DNA of 64,000 nt from assembly GCA_030549495.1 (NCBI GenBank), contig JAUIRK010000753.1:1-64000 (forward strand), in the 5' to 3' direction. The DNA comes from Nectonema munidae (Eukaryota; Nematomorpha; Nectonematoida; Nectonematidae). A program made the translations under genes and the position numbers. Of this stretch, positions 1-23,180 are shown one piece after another. The notes beneath the pieces were generated by a model. That model worked only from the letters and a program-made list of their open reading frames with translations. It was not told the DNA's origin and did no database searches. Within the stretch, counting starts at the first letter, position 1, and every line of letters starts with the position of its first letter.

Positions 1-438
1 AAAAAAAGAGGGAAGAATAAGAATAATAACACAGCATGGTGGATCAAACCAAATAGGTTATTGTCACACCTATAAAAAAAAATAGGAACACTATACTAAA
101 TTCATATTTACAACAGGACTTAAAAATGATATAAAAAATAGGAGAAAAAATCCAGATAATAATTATAAAGGCAAAAAAAGAAGTGAGGAACAGTTATATA
201 ATAGGATAAAAAAAAACTCCAAAACGTATCATTTTAAAATCAATATAGGAGAAAGACAATTTTCAAACATGTTCACAAAGCATATAATTTTCAAAATATA
301 TATATATATATACATACGTAAAAAAAAGAGAGAAGAAAGCAAATATCAATTATTGCTGATAGAGAAGCGATGAACTGGCGAAAAATTGATGCTGGATGTA
401 GAGATGCATTGTGGTTGGAAGAGGAATATGAAAAAGAA
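1..438. other. AT-rich flank next to the LINE 3' end
   Basis: No gene is visible here. A short (TA)n run lies at about 298-311. It could be the 3' tail of the minus-strand LINE that begins to its right, which would put the LINE 3' UTR at about 312-438. That boundary is a guess, because no target duplication was identified. Confidence 0.3.
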
Positions 439-3366
439 TTACCTAAAAAAAATACAAAAGAGCACGAGTACCAAAATCTCAAAGATATAAAATATAGTAT
501 AGGTAATAAATATACTCAGACAGTAACGAGTTGAAATAAAAAATTTTTTACATTTACGTTTGAAACTACAAGTGTTTTTCAGAAGCCTAATACAAATGGG
601 AAGGTTATTCCAGGTTTTTATGGACTTTTTAATAAAAAATTTATTACTTTTGGCAAATTTGTATCTTATATTTCTTAAATTGTGTTTGTTGCGTAAGTTG
701 TGATGATGAAACTGGCGATTTTCACAATAATTAAAATTAATTTCATGTTTTAGATTTATACATTTATGAACAAAAAGAGATAATTGAATTTGTCTAATTT
801 GTAAAAGATTCGGGATTTTATATAAACTACGTATATACTCAGCATCCCTATTGAATAGAACTTTCAAAGCCCTGTCTTGTTTTTTCTGTAATGTTGGGAG
901 TTTGGACACGTTAGATGAAGACCAAATAAAGTTAGAGTAAAGAATCTTAGAATGAAAAAGGGCATAATAAATATTTATTTTGGTCTTAGTATCAAGAAGA
1001 TTTCTAATTTTGAACAACATGCCAAGTGCTATTGAGGTATCTTTTAAAACATTATTGAAATGATTTGAAAAACTAAGATTAAAATCTATAGTTACTCCTA
1101 AATAATTATAAGTATTCGTCCTCTGAAGATAGTTTTCTCCAATTTTTAAAAAAAGACAAATATTTTTGTTAAACTTACTGAAAATCATATATTTGGACTT
1201 TGATACATTTATATATAGCTCATTAGTGCAACACCAATTATAAAATTCAGAGAGAAACTTATTAATAATATATTGATCTAAAAAAAGATTTTTATTTCGA
1301 TACAAAATAGTGCAATCATCAGCGTACAAATAAAGTGTAAAATCAGAATTTTGAAGAGAAAAAATATCATTAACATAAAGAATAAATAAAAGTGGACCAA
1401 GGATAGAGCCTTGTGGCACACCCTTATTTAATTTAGAATACTTAGACGCACTGTTATTTACAAAAACATATTGTTGACGATTGGAAAGGTAACTTTTTAA
1501 AAGTTCTAAAAATTTATCTCTAAAACCATATCTATGTAGTTTAGCTAGTAGGTATTCATAATTTATACTATCAAAAGCTTTTGAAAAATCTATATAAATA
1601 ACACACGATTCCAAACCATTGTCCAAGGTCTCTAAATTATAATTTACTAAATTTCCAACAGCTAAATCAGTCGACATACCAGGCCGGAAACCAAACTGTC
1701 TTGAATTGATAATATCAAATTTATTTAAATACTTTATCATCCGGTTAAAAATAATTTTTTCGAAGATTTTACCTATAAAAGGAAGGAGGCTAATGGGTCT
1801 ATAATTACTTGGATAGCATTTATTACCTGATTTAAAGACTGGAATTACTTTGGCGATTTTTAAACTGATTGGATAACAACTTTCAAGAAAAATTTTGTTA
1901 AAAAGTAAACAAATATTTTTAGATAAGAAACTTATAAAAATCATTCCGATTTTATTAGAAATATTGTCCCAACCAGCAGAAAAAGATGAATTAAAAAAGT
2001 AGCTGTAATTACAATATCATCAACAGAAATTTCATCAAAAAAGAAGGAATTCATAACTGGGGAGATATTAAATCTGGGAAAATGATGACAATTAGATTGA
2101 TAGGAAAAAGAAGAGAAAAAATTATTAAAATCGTTTGGCTTCAATGGGATTAGCATATTACGTTTACGCCCAAGTAAATTGTTTATAACTTTCCATGAAT
2201 CCTTTACATTATTCCGTAAAATTGAAAACTTTGTACGATAAAACTCATTTTTTAAAAACCTTACTTTTTTATTATATTTACTTCTAATTGACTTGTATAA
2301 ATTCCACGTTTCAAGGGTTCTGTTTTTCAAGAATTTATGAAACAGCATATCTTTGACTTTCTTAATACTATTAAGTTCACTCGTATACCACGTATTTACT
2401 TTATGGGATGGATAGGTTCTTTTTACCAAAGGAAAGCTTATATCAATTATTTTAGTAATTTTTTTTATCATTTCATCATAATACTCATTTGCACCTTTAT
2501 TAATGTCAATGAGCCAATCTTCTATATACAAGTTTGAATAAAAATTCTTAAAATTTTTGTTATTATATATTCTGCAGTATTCATCATTTAAATTAAAGTG
2601 ATTGACATTTCTAAAGTAATTTTTGCACACAATAAAATTGGGAAGATGGTCAGAGATATCCAAAGCTATGTTACCTGAAATACTACCAGCACAACTAAAA
2701 TTAGAAAAAATATGAAGTTGATTTACCAAAACGAGTTGGACCTAAAATGCAGGGATAAAAACTTTTTTCATACATTAAATTGTAAAAATTAGAAACATTT
2801 CTGCAAATATCAAACCTGTTCAAATCTAAATTAAAGTCTCCTAAAATGAAAGTATTTTTCTTAGCATCGGTGTTTAAAAATAATGTTTCTAATTCTAATA
2901 AAAATAGCTTGCAGTCCAGACAAGGAGGTCTGTAGATTATAATAATTCTAAAATTTGAAACATCAACAATCATGACTTCAAAAGAAGTGAAAGTAAGATT
3001 ATTACAAACTAGATTGAATGCATACTTATTATCAACGTAAAGACCTAACCCACCACCTCTACCTTGCTTACGCTCAGAACAAATAAAGTTATATCCATCT
3101 ATATCATTGTTACATCTAGGTTTCCATATTTCCGTAAGGGCAAATATGTCAATTTTAGAAGAACCTATTTCATCAATTAATAATTTAATATCATCATAAT
3201 TTTTGTCCAAGCTACGACAATTAAGCTGGAAGACTGAAAGATCACATGAAGACGCTCCATTTTTATGAGAATATAAGAAATTTTTAAGGCTATCAATAGT
3301 AAAAAAGTTAAAATCAATGTTGGAAAAAACCGAGCAATTGGCAAAAAAATTATTCACTATTGGCAT
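439..3366 (-). pseudogene. LINE ORF2: endonuclease plus reverse transcriptase, frameshifted
   Basis: The endonuclease occupies 3366 to about 2725 (motifs FQLNCRSL, LTEIW, IYRPP, ILGDFNLDL, GPTRFGKSTS). Its last motif, ISDHLPNFIV, lies in another frame starting at about 2729. A linker follows (about 2650-2000), then reverse transcriptase in the first frame (1990-439): VIPVFKSG, NYRPISLLP, QFGFRP, YIDFSKAFDS, KGVPQGSILGPLLF, the catalytic YADD and NYLGV. One frameshift falls within about 2715-2735, where a few codons also appear to be missing; the second lies in a T run at about 1994-1999 just before SSFSAGWDNIS. The catalytic residues of both domains are kept. ORF2 normally nicks the target DNA and copies the LINE RNA into it. 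Confidence 0.9.
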
Positions 3367-4420
3367 TCGATGTATAATCATTATAACTATAATTTGTATT
3401 ATTTTTAACAAAATTATATTGACTTTTTCGAATGGGGCATATAGCATCAAAAGAATTATGATTAAAACAGCTGATTTTTTTAAGGATACAGTTGGTACAT
3501 TTGTACATGTCTTTATTAGACATATCAGGGCACACACTTGATAGATGAGAACCAGAGCAAAACTTACACGTTGGTGAATTGGAAGATTTACAAGATGTGG
3601 AGTTATGACCATATTTACAACAAATATTACATTGTTTGAAAGAAAAAAAGTCTATAACATCATGACATTTATACCCAATGAACAAATTATCACTATTACA
3701 TTTAATTAAAGACCAAATTTCAGGGTCAACCGTTAAAACCATAAATTTTATATTAGTTTTAGCATTAATTTTTGAGAAAAGAATTTTAAAAAGCTTTCCA
3801 GTATCTATAGATTTCTTGATGTATTCATTTTTGTCATATATTAAACTTAAAATTTCGTCATCTTTCAGATCACTATTAAGATTGTTTATCATAATTTTTG
3901 GATTAAAAATAGGATTTCGAGTTATACGCACAGTTTTATCATCTTTTATTTTGTTTTCAAAATGTTCATTAGCGTTTTCTAACGAAGTAGAATTAGGAAA
4001 TGTAAACATCAAAGCATTTTTGGTAGTTTTCAAATTTTTTACTTTAACTTTAGATAAAGCGGTATCGGAAAACTTCTTAAACTCAAGACAATCTTCGTGT
4101 TTACCGAATTTAACTTTAAGAAAATTGGATTTTTTGTCAGCGTCAGAATAAGTTTTATTTGATTTGACATTAGAAAATTTGTTATCAAAAATAGAACATT
4201 TATCTAAGCTTTTTTCAGTATTAGGAAAGGTGAAGGTTTTAATTGAGTCCAAACTATTTAAAACAGTTTTTACATTGTTGTCTATATCACAAAGTTTGGA
4301 ATTCAATGAATCTTTTTCATTAAATTCGGAAATAATTTGAGAAAGACTAGACTTTATTTCTTTTTTAGAAAGAGTTTCAATTTTACCCAAAAGATCTTTT
4401 AATTTATCAATATGTTCCAT
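3350..4420 (-). CDS. LINE ORF1 protein with CCHC zinc knuckles
   Basis: This is an intact 356-residue frame starting at the ATG at 4420. The N-terminal third is Lys/Asp/Asn-rich and probably helical. The C-terminal third carries Cys-His clusters: CNICCKYGHNSTSC fits CX2CX4HX4C, CKFCSGSHLSSVC fits CX2CX3HX4C, and a further CTNC pair follows. In Jockey/CR1-like LINEs such ORF1 proteins bind the element's RNA and package it for retrotransposition. The stop lies 17 bases inside the start of the endonuclease frame. It is unbroken, unlike its partner ORF2, so the protein could still be made if the element is transcribed. It is a transposon protein and not a host gene. Confidence 0.85.
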   Translation of the reverse strand: MEHIDKLKDLLGKIETLSKKEIKSSLSQIISEFNEKDSLNSKLCDIDNNVKTVLNSLDSIKTFTFPNTEKSLDKCSIFDNKFSNVKSNKTYSDADKKSNFLKVKFGKHEDCLEFKKFSDTALSKVKVKNLKTTKNALMFTFPNSTSLENANEHFENKIKDDKTVRITRNPIFNPKIMINNLNSDLKDDEILSLIYDKNEYIKKSIDTGKLFKILFSKINAKTNIKFMVLTVDPEIWSLIKCNSDNLFIGYKCHDVIDFFSFKQCNICCKYGHNSTSCKSSNSPTCKFCSGSHLSSVCPDMSNKDMYKCTNCILKKISCFNHNSFDAICPIRKSQYNFVKNNTNYSYNDYTSNANSE

Positions 4421-4599
4421 TAGGAACTAACATTGATTTCAAGAAAAGCTAATATAAGATATTCGGCGCAGCAGATAAATGAGAGGATAGATCAAATAGC
4501 AAGGAAGCGCGAGTTTTAAAGTTGAGAAAAAGAAGACATTTTATAAATTTTTGAAGAAATATTTTGGAATTGAAATCCAATATGTTTATAAAGAATATT

Positions 4600-4686
4600 A
4601 ATATTATAAAAGAATGTTAATATAAGAATATGTAAAATAGATGTTAATATAGAATATTATAAAAGAATGTTAATATAAGAATATGT
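4600..4686. repeat. Two-copy imperfect tandem repeat, ~51-bp period
   Basis: A ~34-bp stretch containing AAAAGAATGTTAATATAAGA occurs at about 4600-4633 and again at about 4653-4686, close to the 5' side of the LINE. It is AT-rich and looks like local slippage. The flank from about 4440 to 4965 holds nothing else recognisable. Confidence 0.55.
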
Positions 4687-4965
4687 TTTAAATCCCATTA
4701 TTCTAAATTTACTTCTGTGTTTTCAACAGTATAAATTCTACTGTATGTTTACAATAACTTTTTTTGTCTTCAAAGTGCCATTAAAGCTTATAATTCTCTT
4801 AAACAAAAAATTTTCGTAATGCATTTTTGATTTTTTTAGTATTTGACTTTGTTTTTCTTTCTTTGTTCTAGTCTAATTATGGGGTTTTTTGCAAAAAACC
4901 TTTTGGTAAATTTATTTCAACAAAATGATATAAATATAACTGATTCATTAATTTAATTTAATATA

Positions 4966-7500
4966 CAGTGCACCCTTGATATACCGCCACTATTGGGGTT
5001 ATCATCAATTGGCGGTATATCGGATGTGGCGGTATATCGGGGGTATCGAAAATGTAGCTGTCTTATTTGCCTTGTGTAGTATTGTAAAGTACGGCATTTA
5101 ATTAAAGTAAGAAATCCAAAAATTTATTTATTTTTTGAAGTTAAAATCCAGCATTGCTTTTCCTTTACACTTTGAGTTCAAAACCTCATTTGAGCGTTTT
5201 TGTTATTATAATATCACTTTCTAGATTTGTTACTAGTAGCCAGAAATATTTTCTTGCGTGAATTTCCATTATCAACAGTAACTAAAAATGCCTAATGAGT
5301 ACAAAAGTGTTACTAAAACATAGATAGAAGGAAAATTATGGCAAAAGCTATTATTTTTCGATAAATAAAAGTAAATATTATTATAGTTAATTTGACAGCA
5401 ATACATGATATAAAATCGGGGCTAAATTTGACGAAAAAAAGCATATCTGTTCTGTAAATAAATATGGCGGACGGCAGACAACAGTGGCGTTATATTGGGG
5501 GAGTTATAAAAGAGAGAAATTTGATCTTATATAATTTAATGACATTGAAACGGGGTGGCGTTTGTTTGAGGAATCACATGTATGAAGGTTATCTATGTAA
5601 TAAACTTCAACTTACCAAAAAACTGATATCAAAATTAAAATTTATTTTTTAAAAAAATCAAAAATGCTTTTTTGCTTAAGGTTTGAATTAGCCAGATAGT
5701 TTATTCTTTTTTCAAGGTTTTCCAACGCCAATAGTCTTCTTGTTTGCTTTTTTCATTACACTCCAAAAACCTTCAACAAACATTCAAATCACAGTCCACA
5801 TCTTGTATTGTTGGTCTTGCAAACATCATCTTCCATTATTTCACCATAATCATCGTTAAAATCTTCAATGACAGGTGTTAAAACTCAACTATTTCTTTAT
5901 CAGTTAGTTCTGAGAAAGTTTCTTGAGTTTTTTCTATTGTTATATATACTTCAGAAGACATAGCATTATGTGTATCAATTTTTAAAGTAGAAATTACACT
6001 TTGTACCGCTTCTTAAAAGATGAAACTTCAGTTTCATCATTTTCTTCAACCATCGAAACATCATTTTTTTAATGAGTTCAGTGTGATTGCAGCAATTTGT
6101 AAATGTTGAGGTTGTCACACAATTCCAAGCTTTTTTTAATTTATCTGATAGCATTAGCTATTGTAAAGTTATGAGAACCAGTTTTTTCAAGTTGTTCTAA
6201 TAACTTGTTTTAATTAAATTCGACGAAATTTAATTTAAAACTAAATAATTCCAGCATCAAGATGCTGCAAATGATAAGTAGTAGTTGGAGGCAAAAAATG
6301 TACCTTAATGTTTGTCAAAGTTTCAGGAACAATATGTGGTGGTGCATTGTCAATTAACAAAAGGATTTGTCTTTTTTGAAGGCGTATTTTTTTGTCAAAA
6401 TCACGCAAGTATTCAGCAAAAACAGTTGACGTCATCCAGGCATTAGAATTCCAGGTGTAATCAACTTGAAGATTAAAATTAAAGTTTTTAAAACACCTTG
6501 GTTTTTTAACACGGCCAATAACCAAGGGCCTGAGCTTTTCTGTACCGTCAGCGTTACAACCAAGGACTACCGTAACGCGATCTTTGAGTTTTTTTTATCC
6601 TTTTTTCATGTTTGAAGTAGTTAACGATTTATTGGCCAAAAGACGAAAAAATAATGCAGTTTCGTCTATATTAAAAATATCTCTTTTGTTATAGTTTTTT
6701 ATAACTTTCTCCCCTAAAGTTTGACATTTGATATTGTAGCGTTGTTTGAACCGGTGCAGCCAACCGTTTGAGTATGTAAAGTTGGTAATATTAAATTCAG
6801 AACCAAACACTTTAGCTTTCTCTTTCAAAATATCATCAGTAAGTATGCCGTTATTGTTACGGATGCTATTAAACCACATAAACAAAGCCTCTTCTAAATT
6901 TGTGTGCAATGCTGTCTTTTTATGTTTTACCGAAACATCAAACTTTTGCCACTTTTCTTTTTCTTTTAAAATATCTCCAACAGTCCTTCTTTTAACTTCA
7001 AATCCCCAAACTTTACTTAAATGTTCAGCAATTACCTGTTGACTAGCCATTAGATGACTTTCATGAAACTCAATGATTTATTTTTTTGACACGTTTTGAT
7101 TACATTTCTTTTACGTTTTGGAGCGTTTTCCATAAGAAGGTGTAGAAAATGTTAGAAATTGTTTATTTAGAAATTGATGCAAAAACAATGATGATAGATA
7201 TATCATGATATGAAATATGCTCTCCAACTAAAATGATGTTTTATCGATTTCTCTTGTACATCATCCTTATTCTGTCAGAAACTTAAGCATGTGTGTCAGA
7301 TAAACTCTCTGGTAAAATTGCATCAACAACGCATGGCGTTAAATCGAGGGTTATTTCAATGAAGTAAAGTGTGCTTGTTCTATCAATGTTATTGGCGGAT
7401 AGCGAGGGGCGTTAAATCGGGGGAATTATAATGGAGAGAAATCGGGTCTACATAATTGTATGGCGGTATGCGGGGTTCGCGCTAAAGCGAGGGAGCAGTG
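4966..7500 (-). mobile_element. Tigger/pogo DNA transposon, 2.5 kb, TA-flanked (family A)
   Basis: The element starts CAGTGCACCCTTGATATACC at 4966. Read inward from the other end (7500) on the opposite strand it starts CACTGCTCCCTCGCTTTAGC. TA dinucleotides flank both ends (4964-4965 and 7501-7502), the target duplication of the Tc1/mariner-pogo group. GGCGGTATA-like motifs recur near both ends. The transposase is on the minus strand and broken. A ~50-bp direct copy of the right subterminal sequence (7408-7459) also occurs near the left end (5486-5537), which plain terminal repeats do not explain. Sequence from 5650 to 6240 is degraded C-terminal transposase and non-coding DNA. Confidence 0.85.
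6180..7133 (-). pseudogene. Tigger/pogo-family transposase (DDE_1), broken
   Basis: Translation on the minus strand begins MENAPKRKR at 7133. After a frameshift near 7070-7090 it continues EFHESHLMASQQVIAEHLSK at 7076 and below. The N-terminus is a psq/CENP-B type helix-turn-helix, followed by a CENP-B-like second DNA-binding domain (LEEALFMWFNSIRNNNG, GWLHRFKQRY). The catalytic core follows with FNIDETALFFR (first D), then after another frameshift near 6590 VTVVLGCNADGTEKLRPLVI, LLIDNAPPH (second D) and LQHLDAGII (third D). All three acidic catalytic positions survive. The family cuts and pastes DNA at TA sites. At least two frameshifts make this copy inactive; the C-terminus fades out below about 6240. 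Confidence 0.85.
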
Positions 7501-7542
7501 TATTGTTTATTGAAAGGTGTTTAAATAATAATTATGGAACCA

Positions 7543-8575
7543 GGGCAGTAGCCAGAAATGGGAAGTTTGGGGGGGGGGGGGGGGGTCACAATGGGAAGTT
7601 GAGGGGGCCTGAATATTTTGATTTAAAATTGGGCGATTTAATGTTTTTAAAAATAAGTAATGAATAAATAAAACAATTATTTGTAGAAAAAAAACTTATC
7701 TCATTTTGGAAAAACTACATGCTCTCTCAAAAAAGTTGAATTCTTGAATTTCTTGACCAATTCATCAGTATCAATATTTTTTGTATATGAATCTAAATAT
7801 GACAGCAGTATCAAGTTTTTTTCTCGCGTGCATCATAGAAGTTAAATTTTTAAAAAAGTATATCATGAGTATCTGAGTATTTTAAAGTAACTGTGCATAA
7901 GTGTTAATAGGAATTAAAATTTTAAGGACCTTGAACAGGAGATTCAAAACAAATATGAACTGTTTTCACCTCAAAATATTGTGGATGCACCAACATTAAA
8001 TATATTTAAAAATAGATATGACTTCAATTGGAGTCGTCTTAAGTTTTTACACTTGTGATATTTCGTCTTATGAAAACTCAAATATCTCATTATTTGAAGT
8101 TATTATTTTTAGATGCAATTTTCATAGGTTTAAACAACTTTCTTTTTGCTTAATAAAATATGCTATGTTATGTTATGAACTGTTTTTTCTGTATTTGCAT
8201 CGAGAGACTTTGAGCTTCGATACTGTGTTCGTGATTGTTATCGGATAAAGAACATTCTTCAAAAAGATTTAAAAGATTTTCGTAGTTTTTGACAAGAGAG
8301 TTGATTGAATCAAAATGTCCTGTCCATCTTTGATCCATAATCTTTACAATTTTCCCTCCATCATATATTTTCTTAACATTGGGCTTTCTGATAAAATTGG
8401 AAATGAGCTTACACCCAGTAATGCATCTTGAAACTTCATCTACAGAATTCAAAGCATTACTCACAACAAGATGAAGCCAGTGATTCAGGCAATGTAAAAA
8501 AGGAAGAAAATAATAGGAATTCGGAGGGGCACAGGAGGAAGTTGGGGGGGGGGAGGGGGGGGTGCACGGCAAAAT
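7543..8575 (-). mobile_element. hAT transposon remnant with G-tract ends
   Basis: The left side begins CAGGGCAGTAGCCAGAAAT followed by a long G run, a typical hAT end. On the minus strand, 8490 to 8240 encodes a recognisable hAT transposase piece (HWLHLVVSNALNSVDEVSRC, DQRWTGHFDSINSLVKNYEN), similar to ZMYM1-like hAT proteins. A further piece near 7690-7770 reads DTDELVKKFKNSTFLREHV. A second G run lies at 8547-8570, but in the same orientation as the first, so the right terminus is not a clean inverted repeat. The element sits just upstream of the first identified IDH3A exon and may be in that gene's first intron. Confidence 0.7.
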
Positions 8576-8899
8576 TTTCTTTGAAATCCTTTCTTGCGAA
8601 CTTTTTTATTTATAATTTTAAAAGAATTTATGTCTGAAAGTCAACCCTAAAACAAGTAAAGTAACATGGAAAGTCTTCTCACAAGCCAAACAAGTTTTTT
8701 AATGATATAAAGAGGTATAAAATTGGAAAAATTTAGTGTTGTAGCATTCTATTTCTAAAGGGTTTATGATCTTGTTAGTTGGATTTGGCAATTTTTACCT
8801 ATAGATAAAAAGACTAAGGAATTTATATCAACTATTTTGAGTTTGGAATAATCATTTATTTTCTCTCTCACGCTTTTATTACATCTTTTTTATTTTAAG

Positions 8900-20039
<11,140 letters not shown>

Positions 20040-20399
20040 GGAATTGCAAGGAAGATTTTTGCTTTGAACATCATCTCTATTGATATGAAGCTTTTCAAAT
20101 ATGGCGTGTACCTATTTCATTCGCTTTTTTCTCTTGTTCCAAAGTTAAGAAACTTTTATACATATTGGTTATGAGATTGCATGCCTTGTTTTTCTTTTAA
20201 TTTTTACATATTATCTTTTCCCACAATACTATTTATGCTCTTTTTCAAGTTTGAAGTTGTTTTAATGAAGTCGCTGATGTTTTTTCTAATATTTTTATTT
20301 TTTTACCCGAACTAATTTTAATGTGCACGTTTTTATACTGCAATATCTTTTAAAGTTTAATCTTGCCGTTTTAAGCCCATTTATATCTTATTGTTCTCA

Positions 20400-20405
20400 A
20401 ATAAA
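20400..20405 (+). promoter_or_regulatory. Candidate poly(A) signal of IDH3A
   Basis: AATAAA lies 361 bases after the IDH3A stop codon, in T-rich 3' UTR-like sequence. It is the first canonical hexamer I noted after the stop. Confidence 0.5.
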
Positions 20406-20409
20406 AGAA

Positions 20410-22690
20410 ATTTCAATTATGAATGCAGGGTTATTGACATAAATTCTTTTTTTTTGTTTTACTGAATGTAACTAAGGAATTTCATCAAGAAAATGAGCTC
20501 CAGATTACGCTAAAGGTATCATGATTTATAATAATAAACTTTGCGTTTAATACTTGTACGTCATATTACAAAATTCTAGCCTTAAGAAAAGTTTGTTGTT
20601 TGCATCAACAAGTCAAAGTAATTTTATCACTTTGTTAAATGAGCGTCTTTAGATGCATCATTCTCATGATCTCTTTGAGACAAAGAGTTGTTCCTTTTGT
20701 GCTTAGTATAAGTTTTTATTTTAGCTTCTAATTCCCATCTGTGATATCAAAATGTTCCTGAACTTTCTCTATTGATTTTCTTCATTTGTTCTTGAAGGTT
20801 TATCGTTTTTAAGTGAGAATTTCCCCTCAGTTATCAAAGAGCATTCTCCGATCTTCTTGAGATCTTGGATTGACACCGATCTAACAAATATCTCTTTGAG
20901 GCCAAGTTCATGAACCTAATTTATAAGCAAGCTTTCGTCTTATTTCTTTCTGCATTATTCTCCTTCCTAACAGATTTCCACATCAGGGGCGCACTTTCGG
21001 AACAAATAATTCAATAATTGGCATAAAAAAATTTGATTTATATCATTAAAAGACGTCGAGTAGAGCTTTTATATTAAATTTAAATCGTCCCCTAATAATT
21101 TTGAAGGTGTGTTAATCAAATGCTTAATATCGAGTAATCTCTCTAAACAGGCCACGTCGCGGCAAAGAAAAATGTTCGATTTATAGGACATATTATTTTA
21201 GTTAAAACTGTTCAAAATTACTCCACCTGTCAACTATAAATGTAAAAGTAAAAGAATACATTTTTTAGTCTAAAAAGTAAAATACTCTGTGTTTTTAAGT
21301 TGCGTCAACATTGTCTATTTTAAACCAGTTGGCTAAGATTGCGCTGTTGTCACTATTTTTTAATAAATTATTTATTGAAGTTGATATGATAATTCAGCAA
21401 AAGAAAGTGATTTTTCAAGAGTTGCCCAAAGTTGAATGATTCGAGAAGAGGGATTTGGCGACAAAATTCTCCACCTCAAATTTAGTAAGAAGCGAAGTAA
21501 TATCATTAGTTTTTGACGAGATGACTTGGTGAAAGTTGCGAAAATAAGGACATTTTCGTCATCGTTTTCATTAAGGATGAATTTTTTCAAATTAAAGATA
21601 ATACATTTTTACTTAGCAATTGTGATGATTACGTTAATTTTTCCGTATATTATTATCGCATTCAGTGTTGTAAAAGAGTAAAAATATCTATTCATGAATT
21701 CTATACGTCTGCAAATATTATCAACTTTTTCGTTTTTTAATTCCAAATTGAATGTATAATTTTACTCAAGCTTTCATTATTTTAAAGTCAAGGTAGCCAA
21801 AATCTAATATCTTTACCGAGAGAAACTTTCGAAAGGCACTTTTGCGATCGACTACCATATGGTCCAACTTGAAGTAATGTTTTCAGAAAAAAATACTGCC
21901 AAGACCGAAATTTTAAGTCTATACACAAAAATTCACGTAAACCTGATATCTCTACATTTGAAGTGGCCTCTGTATAACTGATAGAGAGGATAAAATAACG
22001 CGTTTGTTTAGGAAACTGTTAACCAAAGTAGTCGGTAGAGAGCGATTTTGTCGTAGCATTAATTAGGGGAATTGCAAATGTTCTTTGCTCCAGATAGTTC
22101 AAACTTTCAAAATGCCCTTTCGCACTTAAATGAAATTTTCACAGCAATAAAGATATTTGGATATGTAAGAGGCAATTTAACTACGAGCCTGATATTTTCT
22201 CTATATCACGCAGTAGCGAGTTCATCATTCCCATTAAATGTTTCCAAAATTAAATATGATTTTGTTTTAAATTTAGAGTTGGGAAAAATTTTCAGTTTGT
22301 CGGAACATTTGAAATTTCAAAGAGTTTGCATTGCTAGAGATTTTTTGGTAAAAAAAAATTTGGAATACCCATCAACACGTTTCCAAATCTTGATTAAGTG
22401 TATGCTTCGAATACGATGGGGCCTAAAATTCCATTGTCTGCAAATGAAATATCATAAATTTGATATAAGAATTTTTGGACTTTTTCCGAAAAAGCATAAA
22501 GTTTAGTTACGCATATTCTTAACGGAAGCACTCTATCTTGGCTGACACTCCTGATTCAAAGAATTTTAAAACTTTCATTTTATAAACATCATATCCATAG
22601 TTATTCGAATTATCAAAGGCACTTCTTAAAGTAAGTCCTTATCTCTCTCTCTCCATTATTCAAATACCATAAGGGACACAACATAAAATT
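20410..22690. other. Intergenic, no recognised gene
   Basis: The sequence between IDH3A and the hAT remnant is AT-rich. A 144-residue open frame at 22072-22506 (+) has no recognisable motif and sits in low-complexity AT sequence, so I do not call it a gene. Confidence 0.5.
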
Positions 22691-23180
22691 TCCAATCATT
22701 TTTATTCACAATTCAGAGCTCGCCAGGTAAACGCATATTCAACTTATCCTACGTAGATAACTTTTCTGAACCGCGTTGGCCCTTCTCAAACATTTCTACG
22801 TACCTGGACGAATTTAACGTAAAGTTGCAAGGCAAAACAGTCTTGTGATAGATATGCATGCACACATGACCGCCTTTGAAGTGAAGCTTTGTTTGAGGAA
22901 GCGTCAGTTCACTGGCGTAGTCGCGACTCTGGAAGATGAATTTGTCTCTCGTTTAGCAGAAGTAAAATCGGTGGCTGCTGACATCACACTTCTCACGGCT
23001 CGATTTGATTTTCCTGTCGACAACGCCCCTTTTTCCTGCAGATGGAGTTGGTAGAGCTGCAATGCAACGATAAACTCAAAACAAAGTTCCACGCTTATCC
23101 ACTGTCCTATATTTGCGCATGTTTGGTAGCACCTATTCCTCAAAATCTTGAAGCCGAATATCCAAGCATTTCTTCATAAA
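22690..23180 (+). mobile_element. hAT transposase remnant, ZBED5/GTF2IRD2-like, plus strand
   Basis: Three short in-phase pieces in different frames match one hAT transposase region: YLDEFNVKLQGKTVL (22800-22845), MIDMHAHMTAFEVKLCLRKR (22845-22905) and MELVELQCNDKLKTKFHAYP (23041-23100). This order is typical of ZBED5/GTF2IRD2-type domesticated and free hAT proteins. At least two frameshifts separate the pieces and both ends are missing, so this is a dead fragment. It is clearly richer in GC than its surroundings. Confidence 0.75.

Larger units (their letters stand above)
312..4440 (-). mobile_element. LINE (non-LTR retrotransposon) with ORF1, endonuclease and reverse transcriptase
   Basis: The element is read on the minus strand: ORF1 with zinc knuckles, then an ORF2 with an apurinic-type endonuclease followed by reverse transcriptase. 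ORF2 begins at the methionine at 3366 and overlaps the end of ORF1 (3350) by 17 bases, a usual LINE arrangement. The order and motifs fit the Jockey/CR1/L2 group; I cannot assign the clade without a tree. ORF2 changes frame twice, so this copy is dead, but all domains remain readable, so it is not very old. The 5' boundary near 4440 and the 3' boundary near 312 are estimates. Confidence 0.9.

Noticed and set aside
22072-22506. 144-residue open frame
   Set aside because: No motif, AT-rich composition, and no splice or promoter context.
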